A stretch of DNA of 43,604 bases from Mycobacteriales bacterium (GTDB taxonomy: Bacteria; Actinomycetota; Actinomycetes; Mycobacteriales; QHCE01), in contig JABFVL010000039.1 of NCBI GenBank assembly GCA_013362805.1, forward strand, positions 1 through 43,604, written 5' to 3'. The notes below the pieces were generated by a model that made no database searches, had not been told where the DNA came from, and saw only the letters and a list, made by a program, of their open reading frames with translations. The position numbers were made by a program, and so were the translations under genes. Numbering within the stretch: position 1 is the first letter of the stretch; every line of letters begins with the position of its first letter. This document shows positions 14,520-21,417 of the stretch, one piece after another.

Positions 14520-15428
14520 ATGACACCCACCACAGCAGCGCCACTAGAGTTCCGCGCCGCCACCTCCAGAGAACGCAGCACCGAACTCCGACGGGCCCTC
14601 GGCGAGTTCATTCGCTCACGCCGAGAACGCATCACCCCCGAAATGGTGGGCATGCCACCCGGGCCACGCCGCCGCACCCCAGGCCTACGCCGCGAAGAAA
14701 TGGCCCTACTGTCGGGCATCGGCATCACCTGGTACACCTGGCTCGAACAAGGCCGCTCCATCAACGTATCCGCGCAAGTGCTCGGTTCAATCGCCCGCGT
14801 TCTGCAACTCAGCTCAAGCGAACGCAGCCACATATTTTCCCTCGCCGAACTGCCCGACCCAGAACAATCCAAACCCGCCCCCGAGGTCAGCGCGGCACTT
14901 CAAGCCACCTTGGACCAGCTCAGCCCATTTCCCGCCTACATTGTCGGCAAACACTGGAATGTGCTCGCCTCCAACAAAGCCCACGTTGGACTCGTCGGAA
15001 ACTATTGGGCCCTGCCCCACGAATTCCGCAACACCCTGTGGCTCTTCTTCATTGATCCGCAATGGCGCACCCTCGTCGAAAACTGGGATGAACACGCCGG
15101 GCCCCTCGTCAGCAAATTCCGGGCCGCCATGGCCAACAACATTGGCGAACCACAATGGAACCAGCTCCTGACCATGCTGCAACACCACTCCCCCGAATTC
15201 CGGGAACATTGGAACCGTCAAGAAGTCAGTGCTTTCGACAGCGTCATGAAAAACTTCAACCACCCGCAACTGGGAAAACTTCGTTTTGAGGCGCAAAACC
15301 TGTGGCTCGGAGACCGGCACGACATGCGCATGGCCGTTCACGTGCCGCGCGACGACGAAACCTTGGAACGCATCGGCGAATTGCCGACACTCACCCCACG
15401 AGCGGTGCCCGACCCGCCGACGAAGTGA
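14520..15428 (+). CDS. XRE-family regulator with MmyB-like ligand-binding domain
   Basis: The 302-residue protein has an N-terminal helix-turn-helix (about 25-100) with LGEFIRSRRERITPEMVG, RRTPGLRREEMALLSGI and WYTWLEQGRSINVS, diagnostic of the actinobacterial MmyB-type XRE regulators. The C-terminal 190 residues or so match the MmyB-like ligand-binding domain (PAYIVGKHWNVLASN, WLFFIDPQWR, HPQLGKLRFEAQNLWL), a PAS-like fold reported to bind small, possibly fatty-acid-like ligands. It very probably controls the divergent MFS pump. It nearly abuts the convergent small gene at 15432 (3 bp). Confidence 0.93.
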   Translation: MTPTTAAPLEFRAATSRERSTELRRALGEFIRSRRERITPEMVGMPPGPRRRTPGLRREEMALLSGIGITWYTWLEQGRSINVSAQVLGSIARVLQLSSSERSHIFSLAELPDPEQSKPAPEVSAALQATLDQLSPFPAYIVGKHWNVLASNKAHVGLVGNYWALPHEFRNTLWLFFIDPQWRTLVENWDEHAGPLVSKFRAAMANNIGEPQWNQLLTMLQHHSPEFREHWNRQEVSAFDSVMKNFNHPQLGKLRFEAQNLWLGDRHDMRMAVHVPRDDETLERIGELPTLTPRAVPDPPTK

Positions 15429-15431
15429 GTT

Positions 15432-15812
15432 CTATTCGCGTGGCAGCACTGCCACAGAAGCACAGTCACTGAACACGGTCGACATCGCCAAAATTGGTGG
15501 CACATGCTCAGCTTGTGCTTCCCACTCACGCATCGCACGGGTTCGTGCGCCGTGATGCTCCGCCAGCACATCCTCAGCTTGTCGGCGCTGCGCGCACGGA
15601 TGGCGGTGCAGACACGCGGCGCAGGTGGGCGCGCTTCCTCGGCGGTGAACTTTCAGCACTCCCCGGGCTTGCGCGACTGTCATGCGTCGGGGATATGGCG
15701 TTCGCCCGGCTTTGTTGCCTGAACCGTTTATCCAGCGACCACCTATTTGTGGTTCGGCAAGGAATTCGCGCGCGTTCCAGGTGCCGACCACCACGTAGGA
15801 GCGAGAGTTCAT
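15432..15812 (-). CDS. Small hypothetical protein with C-x2-C...C arrangement
   Basis: The 126-residue frame is a plausible gene. Residues about 44-95 read MTVAQARGVLKVHRRG followed by PTCAACLHRHPCAQRR, a CxxC-H-x-H-x-C cluster like the small zinc-binding proteins found beside actinobacterial XRE regulators. The C-terminus is Val/Ala-rich. No family name is recognised. The start is unsure: ATG 15812 has no ribosome binding site, and an internal ATG (Met44, 15683) would keep the Cys-rich part. The stop lies 3 bp from the convergent regulator's stop, which fits tight packing of two real genes. Confidence 0.5.
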   Translation of the reverse strand: MNSRSYVVVGTWNAREFLAEPQIGGRWINGSGNKAGRTPYPRRMTVAQARGVLKVHRRGSAPTCAACLHRHPCAQRRQAEDVLAEHHGARTRAMREWEAQAEHVPPILAMSTVFSDCASVAVLPRE

Positions 15813-15907
15813 CGGTCAACACCCACAGCCGAGAGGCGCACGGAACACCGGCGAATACAAATGGCCCGTGCACACGGCTCGGGGCATATCGTCACGTTTC
15901 GTGAGCA

Positions 15908-15941
15908 GATATCGCGCTGGCCGTGGTGTTGGCGCGATATC
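15908..15941. repeat. Perfect 10-bp inverted repeat GATATCGCGC/GCGCGATATC
   Basis: Arms at 15908-15917 and 15932-15941 with a 14-nt spacer. There is no T-tract, so a simple Rho-independent terminator is not indicated. A related CGCGATATC recurs near 16099. Confidence 0.5.
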
Positions 15942-16172
15942 GCGGTGCCGGTGCGCGTGGTTAGCTTCCTGAACACAGACTGAACATCGACGCCCGCGCA
16001 TACGCTGCCACCACGACATACGCCGCACATTCCACTGCCCAAGCCGATCCGTGGCCGGAAGCAAATGTCTTATGGGCTCAACTGGAGGACGAACGCGATA
16101 TCTCGGCACCAAACAGCGAACGGCCGGTTGAGCGGGCATAGCTGAGCTCCAATCCATGAGTGAAAGAAAGGG

Positions 16173-16213
16173 GCCTGACGACAGCGCGAAGGGACTAACA
16201 GCTGCCGTCAGGC
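16173..16213. repeat. 13-bp stem-loop
   Basis: GCCTGACGACAGC pairs with GCTGCCGTCAGGC with one mismatch, loop 15 nt. It may be a terminator or a structured RNA; no T-tract follows. Confidence 0.45.
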
Positions 16214-16447
16214 CGATGCCGCGAGACGAGTTCTCAAGCGGCGGCATGCGAAGAAGGCGCAGCTGACAGACCCGAAAAGGGGCTAGCAATTTCAGGCCCG
16301 CGGCACGGCGTTCAACGCGAAGCTATTTAGGCGTGGTGTGAATCAGCGACTTACGGGCTCAAGCGCCTACAGATCGGCGAAGCCTGGAACGGGACAGCTA
16401 TCCTGAACATACGTCGACTCCTTCTTAGCGGTTGGCGCGATGTATCC

Positions 16448-16479
16448 GGCTCTAGTGGAGTTACCGCTCCGCTAGAGCC
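16448..16479. terminator. Strong hairpin terminator
   Basis: Arms GGCTCTAGTGGAG (16448-16460) and CTCCGCTAGAGCC (16467-16479) pair fully with one G-U, loop TTACCG, followed on the plus strand by TCTTTAATT. It also lies 75 bp past the stop of the minus-strand XRE/TPR gene, so it may serve both directions. Confidence 0.6.
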
Positions 16480-16554
16480 TCTTTAATTGCATGAATTCTC
16501 GTCAGTGACTTTACGGACTGAGCCTCCAATGTGGTTTAACTGCCAGTTAAGTGC

Positions 16555-17760
16555 TTATGCGAAATGTGCATCCTGAGGGACAAGCGGATCGACACCGAAT
16601 CGGCGCACCAGCTCAGCCAAGCCCGAACGTCCTGGCGTTGTGCGCGCCATATGTCCAACCATCTCGAGAGCAACGGGCTTAGTTCTTATCGACTCTGGTG
16701 CGATTTCGTCGGCCATAAGAATGGCGTTGATCGCCCGATCAACGTCACCCGCGATGTGATGACCTCGTGCTGCATTCAAATACAGGCGAGATCGGCGATG
16801 ATTCGTGCGGAGCCGGTGCACTTCCACCTTGCGCGCCAGGCCTGGCGCCGCCTGGACATCACCCGATTCAATCGCGACCAACGTTCGCCACACGCCAATG
16901 TTGGCGGTGGTGAATTCCACCCACCAGCTGTCGTCGTTCGTGACACGCGCCAGTTCTTCCGCTTCCCCGAGATGAGCCATCGCATCAACTTTGCTCACTG
17001 TTGCCGTAGTCAACGCAGCATGCAGATGCAGCATGCCCCGCAGAGCCAAAACCTCAGAGGATTCATCAGCCGTTGCATGGACTGCTCGGGCGGCAACCGT
17101 GGCTGAGCGCTGCTTCACTCCCGTAGCCCAAAGCGCTTGCGCTGTAGCGAATTTTGCGGCGAGCCGCTCGGCATCCTCGTCGAGTAGATCAGCGGCTTGC
17201 TCCGCACGCTCGGCAAGTCGCACGGACAAATCCAAGTAGCCGACAGCGTGCAGGCCCATAGATCCGGTGAAACACACCTGGATAAGCGCCTTCAAAGCTC
17301 GGCGTCTTGATTCTTCGTCAGCGGCAATATTGGTATGTGCTCGGGTTTCGGTGAGCAACGAGGGCAAGAGCGTGAACAGCTTCGCATGGTCGCAAGCCAT
17401 TCGAGCTCGGAAAAGCTCTGGGACTTGTCGCTCCACCTCGGACAACGGCCGCTGCTCCGGCGTGTGGTCATCATCAAGTGCGTGCCTAATTGCGGATGCG
17501 GCTCGATAGGCCGTCAATTCTCCGGAAGTCGTCGGCATGTAGGGCTGGCCGGTCAAATCGGTGACATTCACCGACAAAGCCTCCGCCAGCTTGAGGAGCA
17601 GCGTTCGTTTCGTGACAGCACGGTCGCCTTTTTCCAACATCGAAATGTAGGCGCCACTCACACCCACTCGATCTGCCAGCTGCTGCTGAGTGAGCCCGAT
17701 AATCGTGCGCCACTTCCGCACCCTTCGGCCGATTGGCTCACTGCGCGCCCCAGTAGTCAT
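16555..17760 (-). CDS. XRE-family transcriptional regulator with TPR-like C-terminal region
   Basis: The 401-residue protein has an N-terminal Cro/CI-type helix-turn-helix (about 10-70: KWRTIIGLTQQQLADRVG, SGAYISMLEKGDRAV). This is followed by about 300 residues of helix pairs rich in Ala and Leu (AERAEQAADLLDEDAERLAA, LALRGMLHLHAALTTATV), the TPR-like sensor region common in actinobacterial developmental and antibiotic regulators. The DNA target and ligand are unknown. The frame is open to 17883, but ATG 17760 is chosen because AAGGGGCGAGG lies just upstream and the HTH follows at normal distance. It ends near a strong terminator. Confidence 0.88.
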   Translation of the reverse strand: MTTGARSEPIGRRVRKWRTIIGLTQQQLADRVGVSGAYISMLEKGDRAVTKRTLLLKLAEALSVNVTDLTGQPYMPTTSGELTAYRAASAIRHALDDDHTPEQRPLSEVERQVPELFRARMACDHAKLFTLLPSLLTETRAHTNIAADEESRRRALKALIQVCFTGSMGLHAVGYLDLSVRLAERAEQAADLLDEDAERLAAKFATAQALWATGVKQRSATVAARAVHATADESSEVLALRGMLHLHAALTTATVSKVDAMAHLGEAEELARVTNDDSWWVEFTTANIGVWRTLVAIESGDVQAAPGLARKVEVHRLRTNHRRSRLYLNAARGHHIAGDVDRAINAILMADEIAPESIRTKPVALEMVGHMARTTPGRSGLAELVRRFGVDPLVPQDAHFA

Positions 17761-17844
17761 GCCTCGCCCCTTAGAGTCGTCGTCCGCTGTCCACGGTAGA
17801 ACTGAGAAGGCTCGAAAAACAGGCATGCATTGTGCCAAGGAGGT

Positions 17845-18183
17845 CAGCCAACAGGAGTAAGCCCCTGGGAATTTTCTGACCACCTAAACCTGTCATGCGT
17901 CACCACCTTCGCCGGAGGAGCCGCACAAATCAACGGCAGACATCGTGCAAGCTTTGCTCTTTGACTCGAAATACAAGCCAAACAACAACGGGTCCTCGAA
18001 GAGGTCACTTCGCATCTAGCTCCGGACCAGGAAAAAGAAGCACCAGGTCTCACTAGCTCTGGCCCCGCGATCGTGACCCAAGTACTTAGAACCATTTGGC
18101 TCACAGATAGTCGAATCGTCGACGTGGCCATAAAAGTGAGCTCAGGAACAACCGTTTTTAAATGGTCTAGCCCGCTGAACTAG
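17845..18183 (+). pseudogene. Relic of a GntR/UTRA-type regulator C-terminal domain
   Basis: One plus-strand frame reads SPWEFSDHLNLSCVTTFAGG, then a TGA at 17962-17964, then LEIQAKQQRVLEEVTSHLAP. It continues through SSGPAIVTQVLRTIWL and TDSRIVDVAIKVSSG to a TAG at 18181. The second half fits the C-terminal beta-strands of a UTRA ligand-binding domain (pattern GxPVLxVxRxxxxxDGRxVExxxxxxxADR). There is no DNA-binding domain upstream and no start codon, and a stop lies inside. I infer a truncated, decayed GntR-type gene; the family call is by eye. Confidence 0.5.
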
Positions 18184-18323
18184 CGCACGCACAAGACACG
18201 ATTACGAACCCGCCCTCTGCCCGCTGGACAGTTCCGCGCTGGGCACGCCATTGCGCTGTTCCTCCGCGCATTGGCCGTGAATTGAGCATCCTTAAGTAAC
18301 GGAGTGAAGAACCATGAAACGAG

Positions 18324-18380
18324 ATGCCTACTAAGAAAAAATGCCCAGGATGTCTAAATCGACAGCTAGGAGCTTATTAA
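18324..18380 (+). CDS. 18-aa micro-ORF with CPGC motif, coupled to the next gene
   Basis: ATG 18324 encodes MPTKKKCPGCLNRQLGAY and ends TAA at 18378-18380, directly followed by ATG 18381. GGAGTGAAG lies 15-23 nt upstream and also serves a 6-codon frame at 18314-18334. The zero-gap junction implies translational coupling. The CxxC with a lysine run looks like half a zinc knuckle. It could be a leader peptide or a true micro-protein. Confidence 0.4.
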   Translation: MPTKKKCPGCLNRQLGAY

Positions 18381-19232
18381 ATGAGTGCGCTTGAGCGTCT
18401 CCGCACGATCGGGGACCCTAAAGAACGCCTCCGAGAAGCTGGTGAACTGCTAGCGGAGGTGCAGAGCACTGCCGCTGAGATCGGCGAGATTCGGCGGGGA
18501 GCAATCGACGAACTTCGAGCTCAAGGTATGACACTGGCTCAAATTGCGACGATTGTCGGCGTCTCAGTGGCGCGGCTTTCACAATTGAGTGCACCGAGAA
18601 AGAAGCCAGAGCGTGCACTTCTCAGCTCAGGAAATCATGTCACGGTCGGCGTACCCGTAGAGGAAGCGTCATACCCCGGCGGGCGCAGTCGTCTCGTGCT
18701 TCACAAAGAGGACACTGAGTTCGTTAGCCAAATACAAAACCTAGCTAGCTCTCTGGGGCTCACATCAGATGTCGAACACGTAGAGCCCGATCAGTTTATT
18801 GATCTCAACAGAGACGGCATGGTTCTCACCTGCGGCCCCCGACAGTCGCCCTGGCTAGAACAGATTCTCGCAGCAGATAGCGAATACGGATTTCTGAAGG
18901 ACGAACAAGGTTGGTATTTGTTCGATCGCAGGAGCGGGGAAAAGTACCGCTCGCCCGCTGATCGAGGAGAATCGCGCGATTATGGATACCTTGGAGCATT
19001 GCCTAGACCCGACGGAAACGGCACGTGGCTCTACATCGCTGGAATCCACGCGGCAGGTTCACGCGGCGGGGCAAGATATCTAGAACAACACATCAGCGAG
19101 ATTCACCGCCAGGCAAATAACTCGCTTTGGTCATGCCTTATCAGCTGTGACTACGAACCCAATACCCGCGAATTGCTAAACGTCGAATTGCTCTCCCCTC
19201 TGCGTCGACGAGGTCGCGTCAAAACGAAATAG
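18381..19232 (+). CDS. HTH protein with actinobacterial alpha/beta C-terminal domain
   Basis: The 283-residue protein has an N-terminal helical region and a sigma-70-region-4-like helix-turn-helix (RAQGMTLAQIATIVGVSVAR, about 47-66). A C-terminal domain of about 180 residues has conserved-looking stretches: VLTCGPRQSPWLEQILAAD, GWYLFDRRSGEKYRSP, DYGYLGALPRPDG and GTWLYIAGIHAAGS. I recall similar HTH-plus-domain proteins in Streptomyces, where the C-terminal part is thought to sense a ligand or act as an effector; no function is established. The Shine-Dalgarno AGGAG (18367-18371) lies inside the preceding micro-ORF. It converges with the small genes of the RHS cluster. Confidence 0.75.
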   Translation: MSALERLRTIGDPKERLREAGELLAEVQSTAAEIGEIRRGAIDELRAQGMTLAQIATIVGVSVARLSQLSAPRKKPERALLSSGNHVTVGVPVEEASYPGGRSRLVLHKEDTEFVSQIQNLASSLGLTSDVEHVEPDQFIDLNRDGMVLTCGPRQSPWLEQILAADSEYGFLKDEQGWYLFDRRSGEKYRSPADRGESRDYGYLGALPRPDGNGTWLYIAGIHAAGSRGGARYLEQHISEIHRQANNSLWSCLISCDYEPNTRELLNVELLSPLRRRGRVKTK

Positions 19233-19396
19233 ATTTTCTCGTTGCGTAGCTAGTTCAACGATGGATGAGAAAAAGGCCATTCTCAAACCAACACCGAGAG
19301 TGAAGCTGAAAGCGCCGAGGCGTTCGCTTTCGAAATGGGTGTACTTAAAGTAGGCCCAACACACTGATTTGGAGCTCCCAGCAGAGGCGACTTTCC

Positions 19397-19627
19397 TTAA
19401 TTGCCAGTAAAGGAGACATTACCGCGCCCGACATTCTTCAGCAACACCTTGTCGCCGATTATCCACACAGCATTAATCAAGCAGAATACGAAAAAAGAGA
19501 GACCAAAAGCCGCAGACCCAATACCCTCGTTAAAGAAAGCAAGAACAAAGCCCGGAACTAGAATAATTGTTCCTACTACCTTGCGGTAGATCCTGGGGGC
19601 CTTAAAGACCCATGACAACATCTCCAT
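19397..19627 (-). CDS. Small two-helix membrane protein, end of RHS-associated gene train
   Basis: From ATG 19627 the product is 76 residues with two membrane segments (about 14-34 and 38-58 of this start: VVGTIILVPGFVLAFF and FGLSFFVFCLINAVWII) and a basic loop (KAPRIYRK). No family is recognised. The frame is open to TTG 19675, with GTG 19672 overlapping the previous gene's stop codon and ATG 19657 also possible. ATG 19627 gives a natural N-terminus before the first helix. It is last in the train of small lower-GC genes following the RHS gene. Confidence 0.5.
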   Translation of the reverse strand: MEMLSWVFKAPRIYRKVVGTIILVPGFVLAFFNEGIGSAAFGLSFFVFCLINAVWIIGDKVLLKNVGRGNVSFTGN

Positions 19628-19661
19628 ACATACTCGATTATCTCGGTCCCGGCCCATGCGG

Positions 19662-19856
19662 CTAGTCGTCACCAAGGCGGTCTTCGTAATATCGCTCTAT
19701 AAAAGCACCATTAGTAATAGGTAGTACGAAGAAAATCACACCAACAACGCCGAACACAATCAACGCGATTGTCGGCGACAAATACACGATGGGTACTCCA
19801 AAAAAAGAGCCCATAACAAGACCTGAAACTAAGGAAGGCTTAATACGTCTCCACAT
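19662..19856 (-). CDS. 64-aa two-helix membrane protein, paralogue of 20489-20755
   Basis: Two hydrophobic segments (about 8-26 and 29-48) are followed by a polar tail ITNGAFIERYYEDRLGDD. The layout and residues match the protein at 20489-20755: R-W/I start, GVPIVYLSPTIALIVFG against GGPIIYFSFKVSFIVFG, then NxxFxExYY. The two are therefore paralogues separated by the PH-domain gene. No database family is recalled. Small membrane proteins in tandem downstream of a polymorphic toxin are candidates for immunity to a membrane-acting toxin. ATG 19856 has no clear ribosome binding site. Confidence 0.6.
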   Translation of the reverse strand: MWRRIKPSLVSGLVMGSFFGVPIVYLSPTIALIVFGVVGVIFFVLPITNGAFIERYYEDRLGDD

Positions 19857-19924
19857 GTTGATACGATCACTTGCCCTCTCTGACTATAAGCCCAAATTCA
19901 TTCGGCCTATTCATACTTCTTAGC

Positions 19925-20473
19925 TCAGTTAATGAGCAAAATAAGAATTCCAAGAAACAGTAGGGCGTGAAAATAGTATGGCCTGTGACGGTATTTGCTT
20001 GCAGGAGGCTCGCCCACCTCGGCAGAACGCCGAAATCCATCGAGGGTCTCGCAGTATCTAATTCCTCGATCCGCATATTCCGGATTCAACTTCGCGATCC
20101 ACCAAATTCTGTCGAACTCGAAGGTAATCATTTTCGACTCGGTCGCAATATGGAGCTCGTTGCCGCTAGTTCCAAGCGATTGAACGTTGCTCCATGTCGA
20201 AGTGTATTGGGTAAATGGTCTAACAACGAGGACACCATATTGGTCCGCAACAAGCACGGGTCGCAGGTCAAAACGCCAAACCGCCTCTAAACCGATGAGC
20301 CCAATGGTCAAAGCCGACAACCACGGAGCCATGCCCATATATTGCATATCGCCATAGACAAGACCCCAACACACCAGCACGATACCTATACATGCTGCGA
20401 ATGCTATAGCCCTGTTGGGATATATCTTGAGTTCATCTCTATTAGCTAGCATCCGTATTACGCCTTGTCGCAT
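19925..20473 (-). CDS. Membrane protein with bacterial PH-like (bPH_6-type) domain
   Basis: The 182-residue protein has two N-terminal membrane helices (about 22-42 and 46-66). A beta-rich segment follows (about 70-120: RPVLVADQYGVLVVRPF, TWSNVQSLGTSGNELHI, SKMITFEF), with the strand pattern of actinobacterial membrane-anchored PH domains. There is a short charged linker, then a C-terminal helix (about 166-181, FHALLFLGILILLI). It is 15 bp downstream of the 88-aa membrane protein, so co-transcribed. Its role is unknown. In this position it may be an accessory or immunity gene of the RHS locus. Confidence 0.6.
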   Translation of the reverse strand: MRQGVIRMLANRDELKIYPNRAIAFAACIGIVLVCWGLVYGDMQYMGMAPWLSALTIGLIGLEAVWRFDLRPVLVADQYGVLVVRPFTQYTSTWSNVQSLGTSGNELHIATESKMITFEFDRIWWIAKLNPEYADRGIRYCETLDGFRRSAEVGEPPASKYRHRPYYFHALLFLGILILLIN

Positions 20474-20488
20474 TCTGGAAGAGCAACC

Positions 20489-20755
20489 TTACTGATTCTT
20501 GTTTACCTCTCGTTCATTTTCTTTTTCATCACCGTGGTAGTACCACTCCGTAAAATTGGGATTGAGTAGCCCGATTATGAAAGCCACGACAAATACAGCA
20601 CCAAATACGATGAAAGAAACCTTGAACGAGAAATATATTATCGGCCCACCAACTGCAACACCAAGAACGATTGCCCCTATGAATGCCGCCCATAACCTTT
20701 TGGTCCAATTCATTTCATCGTTTCCAATTCCCGACATTTTTTCACATCTCAACAC
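20489..20755 (-). CDS. Small two-helix membrane protein, paralogue of 19662-19856
   Basis: The 88-residue frame has two membrane segments (about 22-42 and 45-64: AAFIGAIVLGVAVGGPIIY, VSFIVFGAVFVVAFIIG), then NPNFTEWYYHGDEKENE. The C-terminal motif and the core match the 64-aa protein at 19662-19856. The start is unsure: ATG 20755, 20737 or 20713. The last (MNWTKRL) aligns best with the paralogue's MWRRIKP start. Overlapping-helix proteins of this kind have no assigned family. About 200 bp of A/T-rich DNA with no visible gene separates it from the soluble immunity candidate. Confidence 0.6.
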   Translation of the reverse strand: MLRCEKMSGIGNDEMNWTKRLWAAFIGAIVLGVAVGGPIIYFSFKVSFIVFGAVFVVAFIIGLLNPNFTEWYYHGDEKENEREVNKNQ

Positions 20756-20955
20756 ATTTCCCGCATCAGCGTTATTTGTCAGCAGTACAAGGCAGGCTCG
20801 ATGGGCGACTATCCCTTGTTGATATCGGAAATGCGCTCAATCGATGCAGCTCCGCAAGAGCGCTGAACATATAATTTTTTCGGAGCACAATTATCGTGAC
20901 GTCTTTTTCGCACGCGAAAAATCAATTCAAAGCGAAATATATTCACCACAGGAAA

Positions 20956-21399
20956 TCATTCCAATTGTTTTACTGAGGTTACCTCGAGGTGGCCCACTCT
21001 TCCCAATATATGACCATCATCACCGCTGCAAAACCAATATGCGAAATCATCATCCACATGAGCCGATGTAATTGGCGACTCGGCCTCGAAGCGCGCGTAA
21101 GCATGGCAGCCCAGATCATGAATTGCACACTGTGGCCAAACTTTCCAAAGCACTTCAGCAAAGAGATCTTGAACAGCCTCTGCGACGCTCAGAAGCGCAC
21201 CTTCTTCACTATCCTCGAGGGGCGCCCCACCTCCCCAATAGCTACCATTTTCTAGTGCTACGTGCCATTCACGTGTGCGATCCTGGTCAGCGCATACGAG
21301 CTTGATTGGCGTGAGAATGCTTGACGCTTTTACGTCTTTAAGGACGACGCTTAGGGCATCGCTAAAACTCTTTGGAGGAAGCTTCTTGAAACGCTCCAT
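20956..21399 (-). CDS. Candidate immunity protein of the RHS toxin
   Basis: The 147-residue soluble protein starts 18 bp after the RHS stop codon, the standard position of an immunity gene. It has a helical N-terminal half (LSVVLKDVKASS, SVAEAVQDLFAEVLWKVWPQC) and a C-terminal beta-rich segment with Cys/His-bearing CAIHDLGCH and DFAYWFCSGDDGHILGRVGHL. This resembles a widespread actinobacterial pattern (WPxCPxHPH...WxCP..GHxIAxIGxL) in proteins of unknown role. No Shine-Dalgarno sequence is seen at ATG 21399, so translational coupling to the RHS gene is possible. Immunity function is inferred from position. Confidence 0.65.
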   Translation of the reverse strand: MERFKKLPPKSFSDALSVVLKDVKASSILTPIKLVCADQDRTREWHVALENGSYWGGGAPLEDSEEGALLSVAEAVQDLFAEVLWKVWPQCAIHDLGCHAYARFEAESPITSAHVDDDFAYWFCSGDDGHILGRVGHLEVTSVKQLE

Positions 21400-21417
21400 C
21401 TTAATTAGAAAAATTCA

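Larger units (their letters stand above)
15813..16447. other. Gene-poor stretch with hairpins and short frames
   Basis: There is no convincing gene. Two short plus-strand frames look slightly coding-like: 15965-16140, with no start codon (ATTTYAAHSTAQADPWPEAN), and 16156-16266 (36 aa). The first could be a gene remnant. The sequence also holds CGCGATATC three times and the two inverted repeats listed separately. Confidence 0.4.

Noticed and set aside
16156..16266. 36-aa frame MSERKGPDDSAKG... as a precursor peptide
   Set aside because: It has no ribosome binding site and coincides with a 13-bp stem-loop that explains the sequence better.
17844..18131. 95-aa minus-strand frame upstream of the XRE/TPR gene
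   Set aside because: Ser/Cys/Arg-rich with no motif. The opposite strand carries a recognisable UTRA-like relic.
19176..19364. 62-aa minus-strand frame between the HTH gene and the RHS-associated genes
   Set aside because: Overlaps the end of the HTH gene and has no ribosome binding site or family features.
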